Made by a program: the position numbers and the translations under genes
NCBI GenBank assembly: GCA_029550525.1
Contig: JAKPHF010000062.1
Location: 248,001-312,000, forward strand
From: Planctomycetota bacterium
GTDB taxonomy: Bacteria; Planctomycetota; Phycisphaerae; UBA1845; PWPN01
Direction: 5' to 3'
Length of the DNA stretch: 64,000 nucleotides
Notes under the pieces: model-generated
What the model was told of the DNA's origin: nothing
The model's database searches: none
The model's input: the letters and a program-made list of their open reading frames with translations, nothing else
Shown: positions 8,732-17,781 of the stretch, in pieces
Layout of the letters: every line of letters starts with the position of its first letter
Position numbering within the stretch: the stretch's first letter is position 1

Positions 8732-8758
8732 ATGAGCTGTAGGCTGTGAGCCAGTCGA
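8732..8758. repeat. AGCTCATAGC-family repeat
   Basis: A short run of the AGCTATGAGC/GCTGTGAGC words in the gap between two same-strand genes. It belongs to the family also seen near 21060, 35430, 38395, 42090, 44850, 48085 and 50120. Confidence 0.6.
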
Positions 8759-8810
8759 ACTGAGTCCGCCAGGACAAGCCCGGCGGCTCGCTCTACCCAC
8801 GCTGCGGCGG

Positions 8811-11144
8811 CTAATTCAGGCAGCCACTGGGCACGGCTGACTCCGGGCCGGCGTAACACTCCTGGAACCGCGCCAAATCGAACACATCCACGTCGTAGTC
8901 GCCGTCCAAGTCGGCCTTCTCGCAGCCCGGCAGCGCCGGCACGCCGGACGCACTCAGGCACCGCTGCAGGTAGCCGAAGTCCTCACTGTCCACGTCGCGG
9001 TCGCCGTCGAAGTCCGGCGAGTTGACCTTCAGGACGGCTTCATTCGAGGTCACGCTGCCGTAGCTGTTGCGGATCACACAGCGATAGCTGCCCGCATCCG
9101 TCGCGACCAACCCACTGATGACCAGCGTTGCGGCCTCCACGCCGGCATGCCGTTCGTCTTCGAGGAGATCGACACGGTTTTTCTGCCATCGGTAGCTCAA
9201 CGGCCCCAAGCCGTCAGCCGTCACGCTGAACGAGACCGTCGAGCCGGGGCCCGCCCGTGCGTTCGCCGGGTGCTGGACCACGACTGGCGGCTGGCCGCCC
9301 CGCGCGTAGATGAAGCAATGAACCGTCTTGAGGTTCTGGTAGCCGTTGCTGTAGCCCGGCCAGTCGTAGTACGCGCCGGCCCCATCGTAGCTGGGGTAAC
9401 CCGGCGTGTTCTTGTTGCCGTAGGGATCGTTGAATATCGCGGTCCGCTGATTCGCGAAATACCCGATGGCCGTGATGTAGTGACCCGCAGTGGTCAGGCT
9501 GTTCAGCACCACAAGCGGACGATCGGCATCGATCTCGGCCTTCAACTCGTCCCACGTGGGCGACCAATCCACGCTCGAAGGCACACCATGCCGGATGAAG
9601 TAATCGCGCATGTAGCCTTTGGTGTCGGCCCAGTTGTTGCGAACGATGTAGCCATAGCCACCGTACGCCGTCTTGCCGTTGGGATCGGGCGAGCCGATGT
9701 TGTAGGTGTAGCCGTTGAAGCTGTAGATCGCCGACACGTACTGCCCGAACGGCGACACGTGCGAATAGGGAACCGATACCGTCACATTCCAGACGGGCAG
9801 AATCTCAAAATACTGAATGGCCATGATCGCGGAAGTCGCCCCGCAAGCCCAGTGGCCGTTGAATGCATCGGGCGTATCGTACACCTGGTGAACATACGGG
9901 CAGGTGCGCTTGAGGCGGACCTGTCCGGGAGGTACCGGTTCGCCGGTCACGATCGGATCGTCAACCCAGGCGGAATCAGCCGCGACAGACGATTCGATCG
10001 GCTCCTGCAATCCGGTGATGCGCGCCACCGTCAACGGCGTACTCGCACCAATTTGCAGCCGTCCGTCGTTCGAGCCGCCCTCATCCTGTGGCGGCGCACT
10101 TGCGATCGTGGAGGTTGTCGTCAACGCGGCTTGATGAACACGCCCGTCATCAAACTCGACATAGAGGATGCTGCGACCATCAGGAGCCATGCGGGCGGCG
10201 CGTCTCAACGCGCCGGTGCCGTCATTCAACCGGTAGCGTCCGCTGCCGTCGTATCGCACGCACCAGAGGTCGGACTCGATCAGCCGCACACCCTCCTGCC
10301 TGACCTCTCGAACGTAGCAAACGCTTTTCCCGTCGGGCCCCCACGATGGACAGCTCCCGTCCCCCAGCGACCAACTCTGACCGCCATCGGCGTCCACGCA
10401 AAGGAGTCCGCCGCCGGTCGTGTTGACCACCAGCCGGGACGAATCGGGAGACCACACCGGGGCGAAGCAGCCCACCCCGGGCGGCGTCACCACCCGTTGC
10501 GCACCCGTGCGCAAATCGAGCACGACGATGGCGTCTTGGTCGTTGTTGAAAGCCACGCGGCTGCCGTCGGGGGAGATGGGTGCCAGATTGGCATACGTGC
10601 CCAACGCGTAGATCTGCGTGGTCTCGTCGGGCGCGACAATCCGCAGTTCGTGCCCCACCGTGAACGCCACCGTGCCGTCCGCGGCAAACGACGGCACGCC
10701 CGCTGCGGTTGCCGGATCGCACAAGCGTGTCGAACGACCGTGGTTCACCTCGTATACGCACGGCTGATGCATGGGGTGTTGGCCGCCGGTCTGAGGAATC
10801 AGCAGCTTGAATCCCAGCCGCGTGCCGTCCGGCGACCAGTTGAAGGCATACCCGCTGCCCGGCGCATCCGTCACCTGTACGGCGGTCTGCGTCGCGAGAT
10901 CCAGAACGTACACGCCGCGGTCGTTCTCGCCGGACAGAGCCACGCGCTTCCCATCCGGCGACAGTGCCGGGTTGTCGAAGCCGACGCACTGGTCAATCCG
11001 GTCGGGAAGCGATACGTCATTCGCCGCCACCTCGGCTGCCCGGCTCGCGCCGGCAATCCACAGCGCGCACGCGAGGGCCGACCCGAGATACAGACTCGCC
11101 TTGAAACGGCCACCGCGGTCGTGAATACGGCAACGAATTGGCAT
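8811..11144 (-). CDS. Secreted propeller / C39-like peptidase / Ig / EF-hand protein
   Basis: A 777-residue exported protein. A signal peptide (about 1-36) is followed by a TolB-like PD40 propeller at about 50-340 with repeated SPDGKRVA/WSPDGTRLG blades. A papain-like C39_2 domain follows with candidate catalytic Cys434 (HWACGATSAIMA), His555 (AGHYITAIGY) and Asp573 (FNDPYGN). Then come an Ig-like domain (about 618-708, YRCVIRNSYGS) and two calcium-loop repeats (DFDGDRDVDSEDF, DLDGDYDVDVFDL). The ATG at 11144 is chosen because GGAGGGGG precedes it; an upstream start at 11219 would bury the signal. It probably acts outside the cytoplasm as a cysteine peptidase or peptide-binding protein. Confidence 0.82.
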   Translation of the reverse strand: MPIRCRIHDRGGRFKASLYLGSALACALWIAGASRAAEVAANDVSLPDRIDQCVGFDNPALSPDGKRVALSGENDRGVYVLDLATQTAVQVTDAPGSGYAFNWSPDGTRLGFKLLIPQTGGQHPMHQPCVYEVNHGRSTRLCDPATAAGVPSFAADGTVAFTVGHELRIVAPDETTQIYALGTYANLAPISPDGSRVAFNNDQDAIVVLDLRTGAQRVVTPPGVGCFAPVWSPDSSRLVVNTTGGGLLCVDADGGQSWSLGDGSCPSWGPDGKSVCYVREVRQEGVRLIESDLWCVRYDGSGRYRLNDGTGALRRAARMAPDGRSILYVEFDDGRVHQAALTTTSTIASAPPQDEGGSNDGRLQIGASTPLTVARITGLQEPIESSVAADSAWVDDPIVTGEPVPPGQVRLKRTCPYVHQVYDTPDAFNGHWACGATSAIMAIQYFEILPVWNVTVSVPYSHVSPFGQYVSAIYSFNGYTYNIGSPDPNGKTAYGGYGYIVRNNWADTKGYMRDYFIRHGVPSSVDWSPTWDELKAEIDADRPLVVLNSLTTAGHYITAIGYFANQRTAIFNDPYGNKNTPGYPSYDGAGAYYDWPGYSNGYQNLKTVHCFIYARGGQPPVVVQHPANARAGPGSTVSFSVTADGLGPLSYRWQKNRVDLLEDERHAGVEAATLVISGLVATDAGSYRCVIRNSYGSVTSNEAVLKVNSPDFDGDRDVDSEDFGYLQRCLSASGVPALPGCEKADLDGDYDVDVFDLARFQECYAGPESAVPSGCLN

Positions 11145-11370
11145 GCGGAGATTCCCCCTCCGAGCGATCACGCTGAAGTATACCACAAGTCCAGCGAAGC
11201 GGTGAACATATCGCACCAACTTGATACGAAATCACCGCAGCGGCAACGCCGAAAAAACGCCTCCAAGGCGGTTGCGGAGAGCGCGCGAGCCTACTACTCT
11301 TTTCGGGGCGCCCGCCTGTATTCAGTCCGGTAAGTCATTGGTTTTGGCACGCTAGAAGTGAGGGAAGTCT

Positions 11371-12438
11371 GTGAGTTTGAAGAACGCAAGTGCACCAGGA
11401 ATTCTCGCATCCACGCTCGTTGTCCTCTTCACCGCTTGTAGCAAGGATTCGTCGGCTCCGTCCTCCGCGGACACAACGGCGACCAACACGCCGCCCGTCA
11501 TGGTCATCAAGGTCCCGACCGGCTTGGACGCGCCGCCCATCCCCGCCGATAACCCCATGACCGAGGCCAAAGTTGAACTGGGCAAGATGCTCTACTTCGA
11601 CAAGCGGCTCAGCAGAGACGGCACGGTTTCGTGCGCGACCTGCCACGACCCCAAGATGGCCTGGGCGGATCACCGGGCCACCAGCGAAGGCGTCGACAAG
11701 CAGCTGGGCGACCGCAACTCACCGACCGTTCTCAACGCCGCCTACATGCCGGAGCAGTTCTGGGATGGCCGGGCGGCTTCGCTGGAAGAGCAGGCACTCG
11801 GTCCCATCGAAAACCCCGTCGAGATGGGCCACACCATAGACGAGTTGGTCAAGAACCTGGCCGCGGTCCCCGAGTACCAGAAGCGGTTCCGGGAAGTCTT
11901 CGGCACGGAAGTCAACAAGGACGGCATCGTCAAAGCGATCGCCGCATTCGAACGGACCATCCTCACCGGCAACTCGCCTTACGACAAGTACAAAGCGGGC
12001 GACACGTCGGCCATGACCGCTCAGCAGATCCGCGGCATGGAGCTGTTCAACGGCAAAGGCGAGTGCGCCACGTGCCATACGCCCCCCACGTTCAGCAACG
12101 GGAAGTATTACAACGCGGGCATCGGCAGTGATAAGCCGAATCCGGACCCCGGCCGCAAGAAGCACACCAACAAGGACGCCGACGAGGGCAAGTTCCGTGT
12201 GCCTCATCTGCGCAACGTCGCCGACACTGCCCCCTACTTCCACGACGGCAGCGTCGCCACGCTGGCCGAGGCCGTCCGCATCATGGCCACCGGCGGCATC
12301 GATAACCCGAGGCTCTCGCCCGTATTCAAGGGACTCAAGGAAGTCCAGTTCACCGACGAGGAAATCGCCGATCTCACGGCGTTCCTCGAAGCCTTGTCGG
12401 GCGAGTACCCGATCGTCGAAGCGCCCGAACTGCCATAA
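11371..12438 (+). CDS. Di-heme cytochrome c peroxidase family lipoprotein
   Basis: A 355-residue periplasmic CcpA/MauG-family protein. A GTG start after AGGGA gives a lipoprotein signal with the lipobox ending at Cys23. Two heme sites CATCH lie at 88-92 and 232-236. Family marks include GKMLYFDKRLSRDGTVSC, FWDGRAASLEEQA, FRVPHLRNVADTAPYFHDG and a terminal LTAFLEALSG. Such enzymes reduce hydrogen peroxide using electrons from small cytochromes. The next gene encodes a membrane protein with a single heme site, a plausible electron donor. A GC-rich hairpin lies just downstream. Confidence 0.9.
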   Translation: MSLKNASAPGILASTLVVLFTACSKDSSAPSSADTTATNTPPVMVIKVPTGLDAPPIPADNPMTEAKVELGKMLYFDKRLSRDGTVSCATCHDPKMAWADHRATSEGVDKQLGDRNSPTVLNAAYMPEQFWDGRAASLEEQALGPIENPVEMGHTIDELVKNLAAVPEYQKRFREVFGTEVNKDGIVKAIAAFERTILTGNSPYDKYKAGDTSAMTAQQIRGMELFNGKGECATCHTPPTFSNGKYYNAGIGSDKPNPDPGRKKHTNKDADEGKFRVPHLRNVADTAPYFHDGSVATLAEAVRIMATGGIDNPRLSPVFKGLKEVQFTDEEIADLTAFLEALSGEYPIVEAPELP

Positions 12439-12462
12439 GGTTCAGATCGGCCATCAACCCTC

Positions 12463-12525
12463 AGCCGCGACCGAAAGCCGGCGGCCGGTTCCTGCCGGAC
12501 CAACCGCTCGCTGACGGTCGCGGCT
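12463..12525. repeat. AGCCGCGACCG inverted repeat
   Basis: AGCCGCGACCG (12463-12473) is mirrored by CGGTCGCGGCT (12515-12525) around a GC-rich interior. A related pair with the same ACGGTCGCGG word lies at 41931-41977. It sits between the peroxidase and the monoheme gene. Confidence 0.6.
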
Positions 12526-12549
12526 GCTACAACACCTGGAGTACGCAAC

Positions 12550-13413
12550 ATGATGCAACCTTATCCCATTCGACTCGCAACCTTGTCTCTGCCCGCCAAG
12601 ATCACACTGACCGCTTTCCTCGCCCTGGTGGGCACGGGTTACCTGGTGGCGGCCGCCAAGATCAACGTCTGGCACAGCGAAGCCGACGGCGTACCCGGCA
12701 TGAGCGCGGACGATTTGCGCGCCACGTATCACGGCCTGGAGACCACTGTGACCGCGCAGATACGCGAGGCGCTGCCCGCTCCCATGCTGCGTGAGATTCG
12801 CCCGGGCGGCTCCATGCGCAAGCATCTGCTCAAGGGCGGCGATCCGGCCGAGCGGGCACTGACCGCCTGGCTGGAGCAGGGCGCCAAGGCTGAGACGTTC
12901 GATAAGACTGGTCTCGTAGAGGCTGGAGACCCTTCGCCCAAGCAGATCATTGCCCAGCGTTGCACCGAGTGCCATCATGCCGATGGCGGCGACGCGCAGG
13001 AGACGCCCTATGCGGCCAACGCGACCGCCGAGCCGCAATATGAGCTGGTCGCCAAGCTGGCCCTGCCCGCGTTCGGACCGGCCACGGACAAGACCGAGGT
13101 CCGCCGGATCGAACCGGTGAGCGCGCGCAAACTGCTGCACGTGACGCATGCCCACATCCTGTCGATTCCCGTGTTCACGCTGGCGGTGACCGTTCTGTTC
13201 CTGATGACAGGGCTGGGACAGGGATTCAAGTTAGTGGTGGCCCCCCTGCCGATGATTGCGGTGTGTGTGGACATCGGCTGCTGGTGGCTGGCCCGGCCTT
13301 TCGAACCGGCGATTTACGGTATAATGGCGGCCGGCGCGCTGTTCGGGGCCGGCTTGGGCCTGCAGATCTTGTGCGTGCTGGGATCGCTCTGGTTCGGCAA
13401 GCGGCCGGCGTGA
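12550..13413 (+). CDS. Membrane protein with a single c-type heme site
   Basis: A 287-residue protein with one N-terminal membrane segment (about 17-36), an exposed domain of about 150 residues carrying CTECHH (heme c attachment, 138-142), and a cluster of about three hydrophobic segments in the last 90 residues. I do not recognise a named family. The heme motif and the position 111 bases after the di-heme peroxidase suggest that it anchors a cytochrome passing electrons to the peroxidase. That is inference from neighbours. A short hairpin region separates the two genes but they may still be co-transcribed. Confidence 0.7.
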   Translation: MMQPYPIRLATLSLPAKITLTAFLALVGTGYLVAAAKINVWHSEADGVPGMSADDLRATYHGLETTVTAQIREALPAPMLREIRPGGSMRKHLLKGGDPAERALTAWLEQGAKAETFDKTGLVEAGDPSPKQIIAQRCTECHHADGGDAQETPYAANATAEPQYELVAKLALPAFGPATDKTEVRRIEPVSARKLLHVTHAHILSIPVFTLAVTVLFLMTGLGQGFKLVVAPLPMIAVCVDIGCWWLARPFEPAIYGIMAAGALFGAGLGLQILCVLGSLWFGKRPA

Positions 13414-13492
13414 GTCGGGTCGTGGACTCACGGCGCCCACGTTGCCGATGCGTCAAGTCATCGGGTTTCAATCCAAACTGCGGGGTGCTGGC

Positions 13493-14566
13493 ATGAGTCA
13501 CCAACCTATTGTCTCGCGAAGAGCCCTGTTGCGTGGAACGGCACGGACGGTGATCGGTGGATGGGCCGCGGCCCAACTGCCCGCGCGTGTCTGGGCCCAA
13601 GCGGCCGCAAGCCCGCCCCCCGGCGTCGGTCTGCCCGCGAGTCAGGCCGCCCTCATCGCCGGCGACTCGCGGGCCGACAACGTGTTCAAGGCGCTCAAGC
13701 TGATCGAGCCGCAGGTGCGTCTCGGCATCGCCCGCAAGAAACGCGTGCTGGTCAAGCCCAACCTGGTCGTTGTCAACAATCAGTTGGCCGCCACGCACGT
13801 CGAGTGCCTCGAAGGCATCCTGGAGTTCCTCAAGCCCATCGTCAAGGATGAGATTCTCATCGGCGATTCGCCCGCCGGCGGGCAAGCTACGGAGGCCTTC
13901 GACAACTACAAGTACCACGAGCTCGCCAAGCGTTATAACGTCAAGTTCATCAACTTCGATGACATGCCCACCGAGCTCCGCTACGTGTCCGACCATCGCC
14001 ACCAGCCCAAAGCCGTGCGCATGGTCAAGCCCCTCCTCGATCCGGACACGTACGTCATTTCGGCCGCCATCCTGAAGACGCACGACCGAGCCATCTGCAC
14101 GCTGTCGCTCAAGAACGTGGTGGTGGGCTCGGCTATCAAGGACAAGGAGTTCCGCTGGGGCGGCAGCAAGGGGTCTAACGACAAAGTCTTCATTCACGGC
14201 GGACCGAAGAACGAAGCCATCCACTGGAACCTGTTCTCGCTGGGCAGCGTCGTCAAGCCCGACCTGGCGGTCATCGACGGATTCCAGGGTATGGAGGGCA
14301 ACGGTCCCGTGGTGGGTACCGCTGTGGATCACAAGGTGGCGGTGGCCAGCACGGATTTCGTCGCCGCCGACCGCATAGGCGTTGAGCTCATGGGCTTCGA
14401 CTTCCAGCAGGTCGGCTATCTGGCCTTCTGCGATCGGGCCCGCCTGGGCTGCGGCGATCTGTCACGCATCGAGCTGCTGGGCGAGAAGATCGAGCCTCAC
14501 AAGCGGAAATACCGCCCCCACGACACCATCGAGCAACAGCTCGAGTGGATGAAACGCGGCGTCTGA
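13493..14566 (+). CDS. DUF362 protein with Tat signal
   Basis: A 357-residue protein with a twin-arginine signal (SRRALLRGTARTVIGGWAAA) and the DUF362 core: VLVKPNLVVVNN, IGDSPAGGQ, the LKTHDRAICTLSLKN stretch and AVIDGFQGMEGNGP. DUF362 proteins are poorly understood and some carry iron-sulfur domains; no Cys cluster is present here. Export in folded form fits a cofactor-bearing periplasmic protein. The ATG at 13493 is taken because it places the Arg pair directly after it; the frame is open 17 codons upstream. It lies 79 bases after the monoheme gene on the same strand. Confidence 0.85.
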   Translation: MSHQPIVSRRALLRGTARTVIGGWAAAQLPARVWAQAAASPPPGVGLPASQAALIAGDSRADNVFKALKLIEPQVRLGIARKKRVLVKPNLVVVNNQLAATHVECLEGILEFLKPIVKDEILIGDSPAGGQATEAFDNYKYHELAKRYNVKFINFDDMPTELRYVSDHRHQPKAVRMVKPLLDPDTYVISAAILKTHDRAICTLSLKNVVVGSAIKDKEFRWGGSKGSNDKVFIHGGPKNEAIHWNLFSLGSVVKPDLAVIDGFQGMEGNGPVVGTAVDHKVAVASTDFVAADRIGVELMGFDFQQVGYLAFCDRARLGCGDLSRIELLGEKIEPHKRKYRPHDTIEQQLEWMKRGV

Positions 14567-14779
14567 CGCATCGGGGGGCGGGCATCCTGCCCGCCTCATC
14601 ATCGTGCCCCACATATACCCCGAAAAGGCCGGCTCCCGAGGAAGCATTGCAAGGCCGCGATCCCGCCCCGAAGGGGCGGGAGGAAATGTACGCTTAGGGC
14701 GTATACGCCATACAGTGACTTATAATCAGCATTCACGGTCAGAGGCGGGCGAGACGCCCGCCCCCCCCTCGCGGACAGA
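14567..14779. repeat. Composite palindromic element, copy 2
   Basis: This gap between the convergent DUF362 and phosphohexomutase genes begins with GGCGGGCATCCTGCCCGCC and ends with GAGGCGGGCGAGACGCCCGCC. Internally it has AAGGCCGCGATCCCGCCCC joined to GAAGGGGCGGG. These three blocks occur in the same order as in the element at 6847-7187, but this copy is about 130 bases shorter. Confidence 0.75.
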
Positions 14780-16321
14780 TCAGTCGATGGTCACGCCAGA
14801 ATACTCTTTCTCGAGAATGCGGCGGATATCGCTTTCGATCCGCTCGATCTGGTCCGCATCCGCGCACGAGAAGTACGACCGGACGACACCCTTTTCGTTG
14901 GTCGCCACGCGAAGGCTGCCGCTGTACCAGCCTGAAGCGAGATGCACGCCCGCATCATCGATCCGCACGCCCCTGCTGACCACCGTGCCCTGCAAATCAA
15001 CTCCATCGGGCGTGGCCGTCACAAGTGTGGCATCCTGGTCGGCAAAGTGCCGCACCACGGCTTTCAGCGCCCGGTCGCGCGTGTCATCATCGGGGAACTG
15101 ATAATTGAACTCGCCTGTCGTCCGCACCGCCGATTGCATCGACCACAACTCGTCGAGCAACCCGGGCTGCGCCTCGAGCGCCCCCAGGAACAAGAGCACC
15201 GTCACAATCGAGTTCTCGCAGCAGACCACGCGATTACAGTCGGCGCGGGCCTCGGGCGTTGCCTCGACGAACCGGTGATAATAGTGACCCGACTCCTCAG
15301 CCGCCGCGACCGCGCCCGTGCGACGCATGTAATCCTTGATCTGCGAGTGGCCGTTGCGAAACAGCACGGGCCGAATGTACAGCTTGCCCCACTCGCGCAA
15401 GGCGAGCGGGTTGACCTTCGGATCGTAGAGCGCAGTCAACGGCGAGCCATCCGCGGTCGCAAGCGACGCGGCATGCTCGCGCACGCACGTGCGCAGAATG
15501 GGCACAGCGGCAAACCCCGCACTGAGGATACCGCGACGATCGCCGAACACGACGCGGTCGCCATCACCGTCGAGGCCGATCACGGCCAGGCAATTCCGCT
15601 CGGCGGCCATCGCCACCGCCCGTTGCATTTTGCCTCGGCTGGTCGGGTTCGGCGAGCCGGTGGGAAACCGCCCGTCGGGCACCAGCCGCATCGCCTCCAC
15701 GCGCACGCCGGCTCGTTGCAGCGCGGTCATGACCTCCGGCCCTGCCGAGCCATGACACCCATCCAACACCACACTGATACCACTCAGTTCGCCCGGCCTG
15801 ATGCCCGCCTGAGTCATCGAAAACTCGACGTACTCCCGGGCCACGTTCACGATCCGCACGCTGCCGCCGGGCACGCGCTCGAACATCTCGGAACTGTGAT
15901 AGATCTCCCGCACCGCCGACAGCCCGCCCATGGGCCCGCAGTGCTCGCCGATGGCCTGGACCGTGGGCACGGTGAACTTCACGCCGATGTACTGGCGAGG
16001 ATTGTGCGACGCCGTGATCATCAGGCCCATGGTGGCCGGGTGCTCGCGCGAGACGTGCAGCGCGAGATAGTAGCCTTGCGGCGTACCGATGGGCTCCGGG
16101 CAAAGGTACACGCGCAGACCCATGCGCACCGCCGTATCGGCGGCCAGTTCGAGGACGTGAGCCGCGCCGAGCCGGCCGTCGCGGGCTAGCGTCACCGTGT
16201 CCACGCCCAGGCGTCGCCCGTAGGCGTAGGTGGCCTCAAACAGCCGGACGATCGCATCGTCCTCAAACTCGTGCAATTCCCAGCGGGCGTCGTAGACTTT
16301 GATCGGATCGCGGGCGGCCAA
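14780..16321 (-). CDS. Phosphoglucomutase/phosphomannomutase family protein
   Basis: A 513-residue alpha-D-phosphohexomutase that interconverts hexose 1- and 6-phosphates. The phosphoserine loop TASHNP, the metal loop DGDGDR and the sugar loop AEESGHYYH are in order, followed by a C-terminal phosphate-binding domain (about the last 100 residues, SGWYSGSLRVATNEKG). The start is uncertain: a TTG at 16321 sits 5 bases after AGGAGG and begins just before IKVYDARW. An ATG at 16405 would add 28 residues that look unlike the family and lacks a ribosome site. It is divergent from thiD. Confidence 0.88.
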   Translation of the reverse strand: MAARDPIKVYDARWELHEFEDDAIVRLFEATYAYGRRLGVDTVTLARDGRLGAAHVLELAADTAVRMGLRVYLCPEPIGTPQGYYLALHVSREHPATMGLMITASHNPRQYIGVKFTVPTVQAIGEHCGPMGGLSAVREIYHSSEMFERVPGGSVRIVNVAREYVEFSMTQAGIRPGELSGISVVLDGCHGSAGPEVMTALQRAGVRVEAMRLVPDGRFPTGSPNPTSRGKMQRAVAMAAERNCLAVIGLDGDGDRVVFGDRRGILSAGFAAVPILRTCVREHAASLATADGSPLTALYDPKVNPLALREWGKLYIRPVLFRNGHSQIKDYMRRTGAVAAAEESGHYYHRFVEATPEARADCNRVVCCENSIVTVLLFLGALEAQPGLLDELWSMQSAVRTTGEFNYQFPDDDTRDRALKAVVRHFADQDATLVTATPDGVDLQGTVVSRGVRIDDAGVHLASGWYSGSLRVATNEKGVVRSYFSCADADQIERIESDIRRILEKEYSGVTID

Positions 16322-16558
16322 CGGCTCCTCCTGGTGACTCAAAACGTTTGCTCGCACGCACACGATACCGCATTGGCCGCAAATCGGGAATCGGGAGCTT
16401 CTCACCCCGGTGTCCCGTGTTCGAGACGGTTGATCCGGCGATTATGGGCGGCTAATATGAGTTCTTACATCATGATTCTTCGCCGATGACGCGCACGCGA
16501 CGGTCGGCGCTCCGGCAGTTTCCGGCGAAACCAGCCCGTGAATCCCTGGTAGTACTGC

Positions 16559-17359
16559 ATGCTTTCCGTTGCCATGACCATCGCCGGCTCGGACCCCTCC
16601 GGGGGAGCGGGACTCCAAGCCGATCTGAAGACGTTCCATCAGCACGGCGTCTATGGCACCTCGGTGGTGACATTATTCACGGTGCAGAACACCCGCACGG
16701 TGCTGGAGGTCGAAACGCTGGAGCCGCGGTTCGTTCTCGCACAGCTCGATGCGGTGCTCGATGACATCCCCCCGGGCGCGGCCAAGACGGGAGCGCTCGG
16801 CACGGCCGCGGTGATCGAGATCGTGGCACACCGCCTGGCCCGCTGCCGGTTTCCTCTCGTGGTCGACCCGGTGATGATCAGCAAGCACGGGCTGGCCCTG
16901 CTCGACCACGACGCCGCCCAAGTGATGCGGTCGCAATTGTTGCCGCACGCGTACCTGGTCACGCCCAATTCGCTGGAGGCGGCCGTACTCGCCGAGATGA
17001 GCGTCGAGGACCAGGCATCGATGGAAAAGGCCGCTGCCGCCATCGGCCGCATGGGCCCGCGGCACGTCCTGGTCAAGGGCGGCCACCTCACGGAGGAAGC
17101 CACCGACGTGCTGTGGAGTGACGGCGAAGTCTTACGCTTCCCCGGCCAGCGCATCGACACACAGAACACGCACGGCAGCGGCTGCGTCTTCTCGGCGGCC
17201 ATTACTGCCCGACTGGCACGCGGCGAGAATTTGGTCGACGCCATCCGAGCCGCCAAGCGGTTCATCACGCAGGCCATCCGCCAGAACCCCTGCCTGGGCG
17301 GAGGCCGCGGCCCCACCAACCTGCACGTTGACGTTCGAGATTTGAATTCGGAGAGCTGA
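16559..17359 (+). CDS. thiD: Hydroxymethylpyrimidine/phosphomethylpyrimidine kinase ThiD
   Basis: A 266-residue ribokinase-fold enzyme of thiamine synthesis that phosphorylates HMP and HMP-P. Marks are TIAGSDPSGGAGLQADLKTF at the N-terminus, KTGALGTAAVIE, VVDPVMISKHG, LVTPNSLEA, VLVKGGHL and the catalytic-base region NTHGSGCVFSAAI. The usual Met after KTG is absent (KTGALG rather than KTGM). An internal ATG at 16574 would also serve. No TPP riboswitch is visible upstream and no other thi gene is adjacent. Confidence 0.92.
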   Translation: MLSVAMTIAGSDPSGGAGLQADLKTFHQHGVYGTSVVTLFTVQNTRTVLEVETLEPRFVLAQLDAVLDDIPPGAAKTGALGTAAVIEIVAHRLARCRFPLVVDPVMISKHGLALLDHDAAQVMRSQLLPHAYLVTPNSLEAAVLAEMSVEDQASMEKAAAAIGRMGPRHVLVKGGHLTEEATDVLWSDGEVLRFPGQRIDTQNTHGSGCVFSAAITARLARGENLVDAIRAAKRFITQAIRQNPCLGGGRGPTNLHVDVRDLNSES

Positions 17360-17385
17360 GGCCGATTCCGGTGGCCGGCTTTCGT

Positions 17386-17445
17386 GTCGTATACCGCTAG
17401 TCGGGCATCTTCCCCGGCCCGAGGCGGGCGAGACGCCCGCCCCCC
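17386..17445. repeat. Palindromic repeat related to the composite elements
   Basis: GAGGCGGGCGAGACGCCCGCC followed by CCCCC is the same right-end palindrome as at about 7156 and 14743. It is preceded by a degenerate left palindrome (GGGCATCTTCCCCGGCC). It lies downstream of thiD. Confidence 0.6.
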
Positions 17446-17564
17446 GAAACCTCGCGGCTCACGGAGAAAATTTACAAAAACCAGTTGACCGCCGCCCCCG
17501 ACGGGGAAATAAAGCTACGACAAGAGCAAAACAATCTTCTCCTCAAGACTCTCTCTCTCCTCCA

Positions 17565-17594
17565 CGGGATCGCCTCCACGATCCCGTTTTTTTT
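17565..17594 (+). terminator. Strong intrinsic terminator
   Basis: CGGGATCG (17565-17572) pairs perfectly with CGATCCCG (17579-17586), followed by eight T. It is over 200 bases past the thiD stop. The 422-base gap (17360-17781) holds no open frame with a start and ribosome site, so the terminator may serve a long thiD 3' end or a small RNA. Confidence 0.85.
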
Positions 17595-17781
17595 GCGCAC
17601 TGGCGGCGACGCCCCCGCCGCTTGATGGGAACCAGGGATGAGCCTGGCCGAGGCGCGGAGCCGCGCGGAGTGATGGCCTGCCGGCGCATCACGCCCGGGA
17701 GCATGCAAAAGCCGCCTGCCGGTTTGCGTCCGCGCGTATCACCGGATACCTTAATGCCCGAGCATCTCGATCGGACATGGA

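Noticed and set aside
14942..16189. A 415-codon frame opposite the phosphohexomutase gene.
   Set aside because: Antisense shadow of a gene with TASHNP and DGDGDR motifs; no own start signals or domains.
16406..16558. TPP riboswitch upstream of thiD.
   Set aside because: The conserved CTGAGA and downstream thi-box words are not present.
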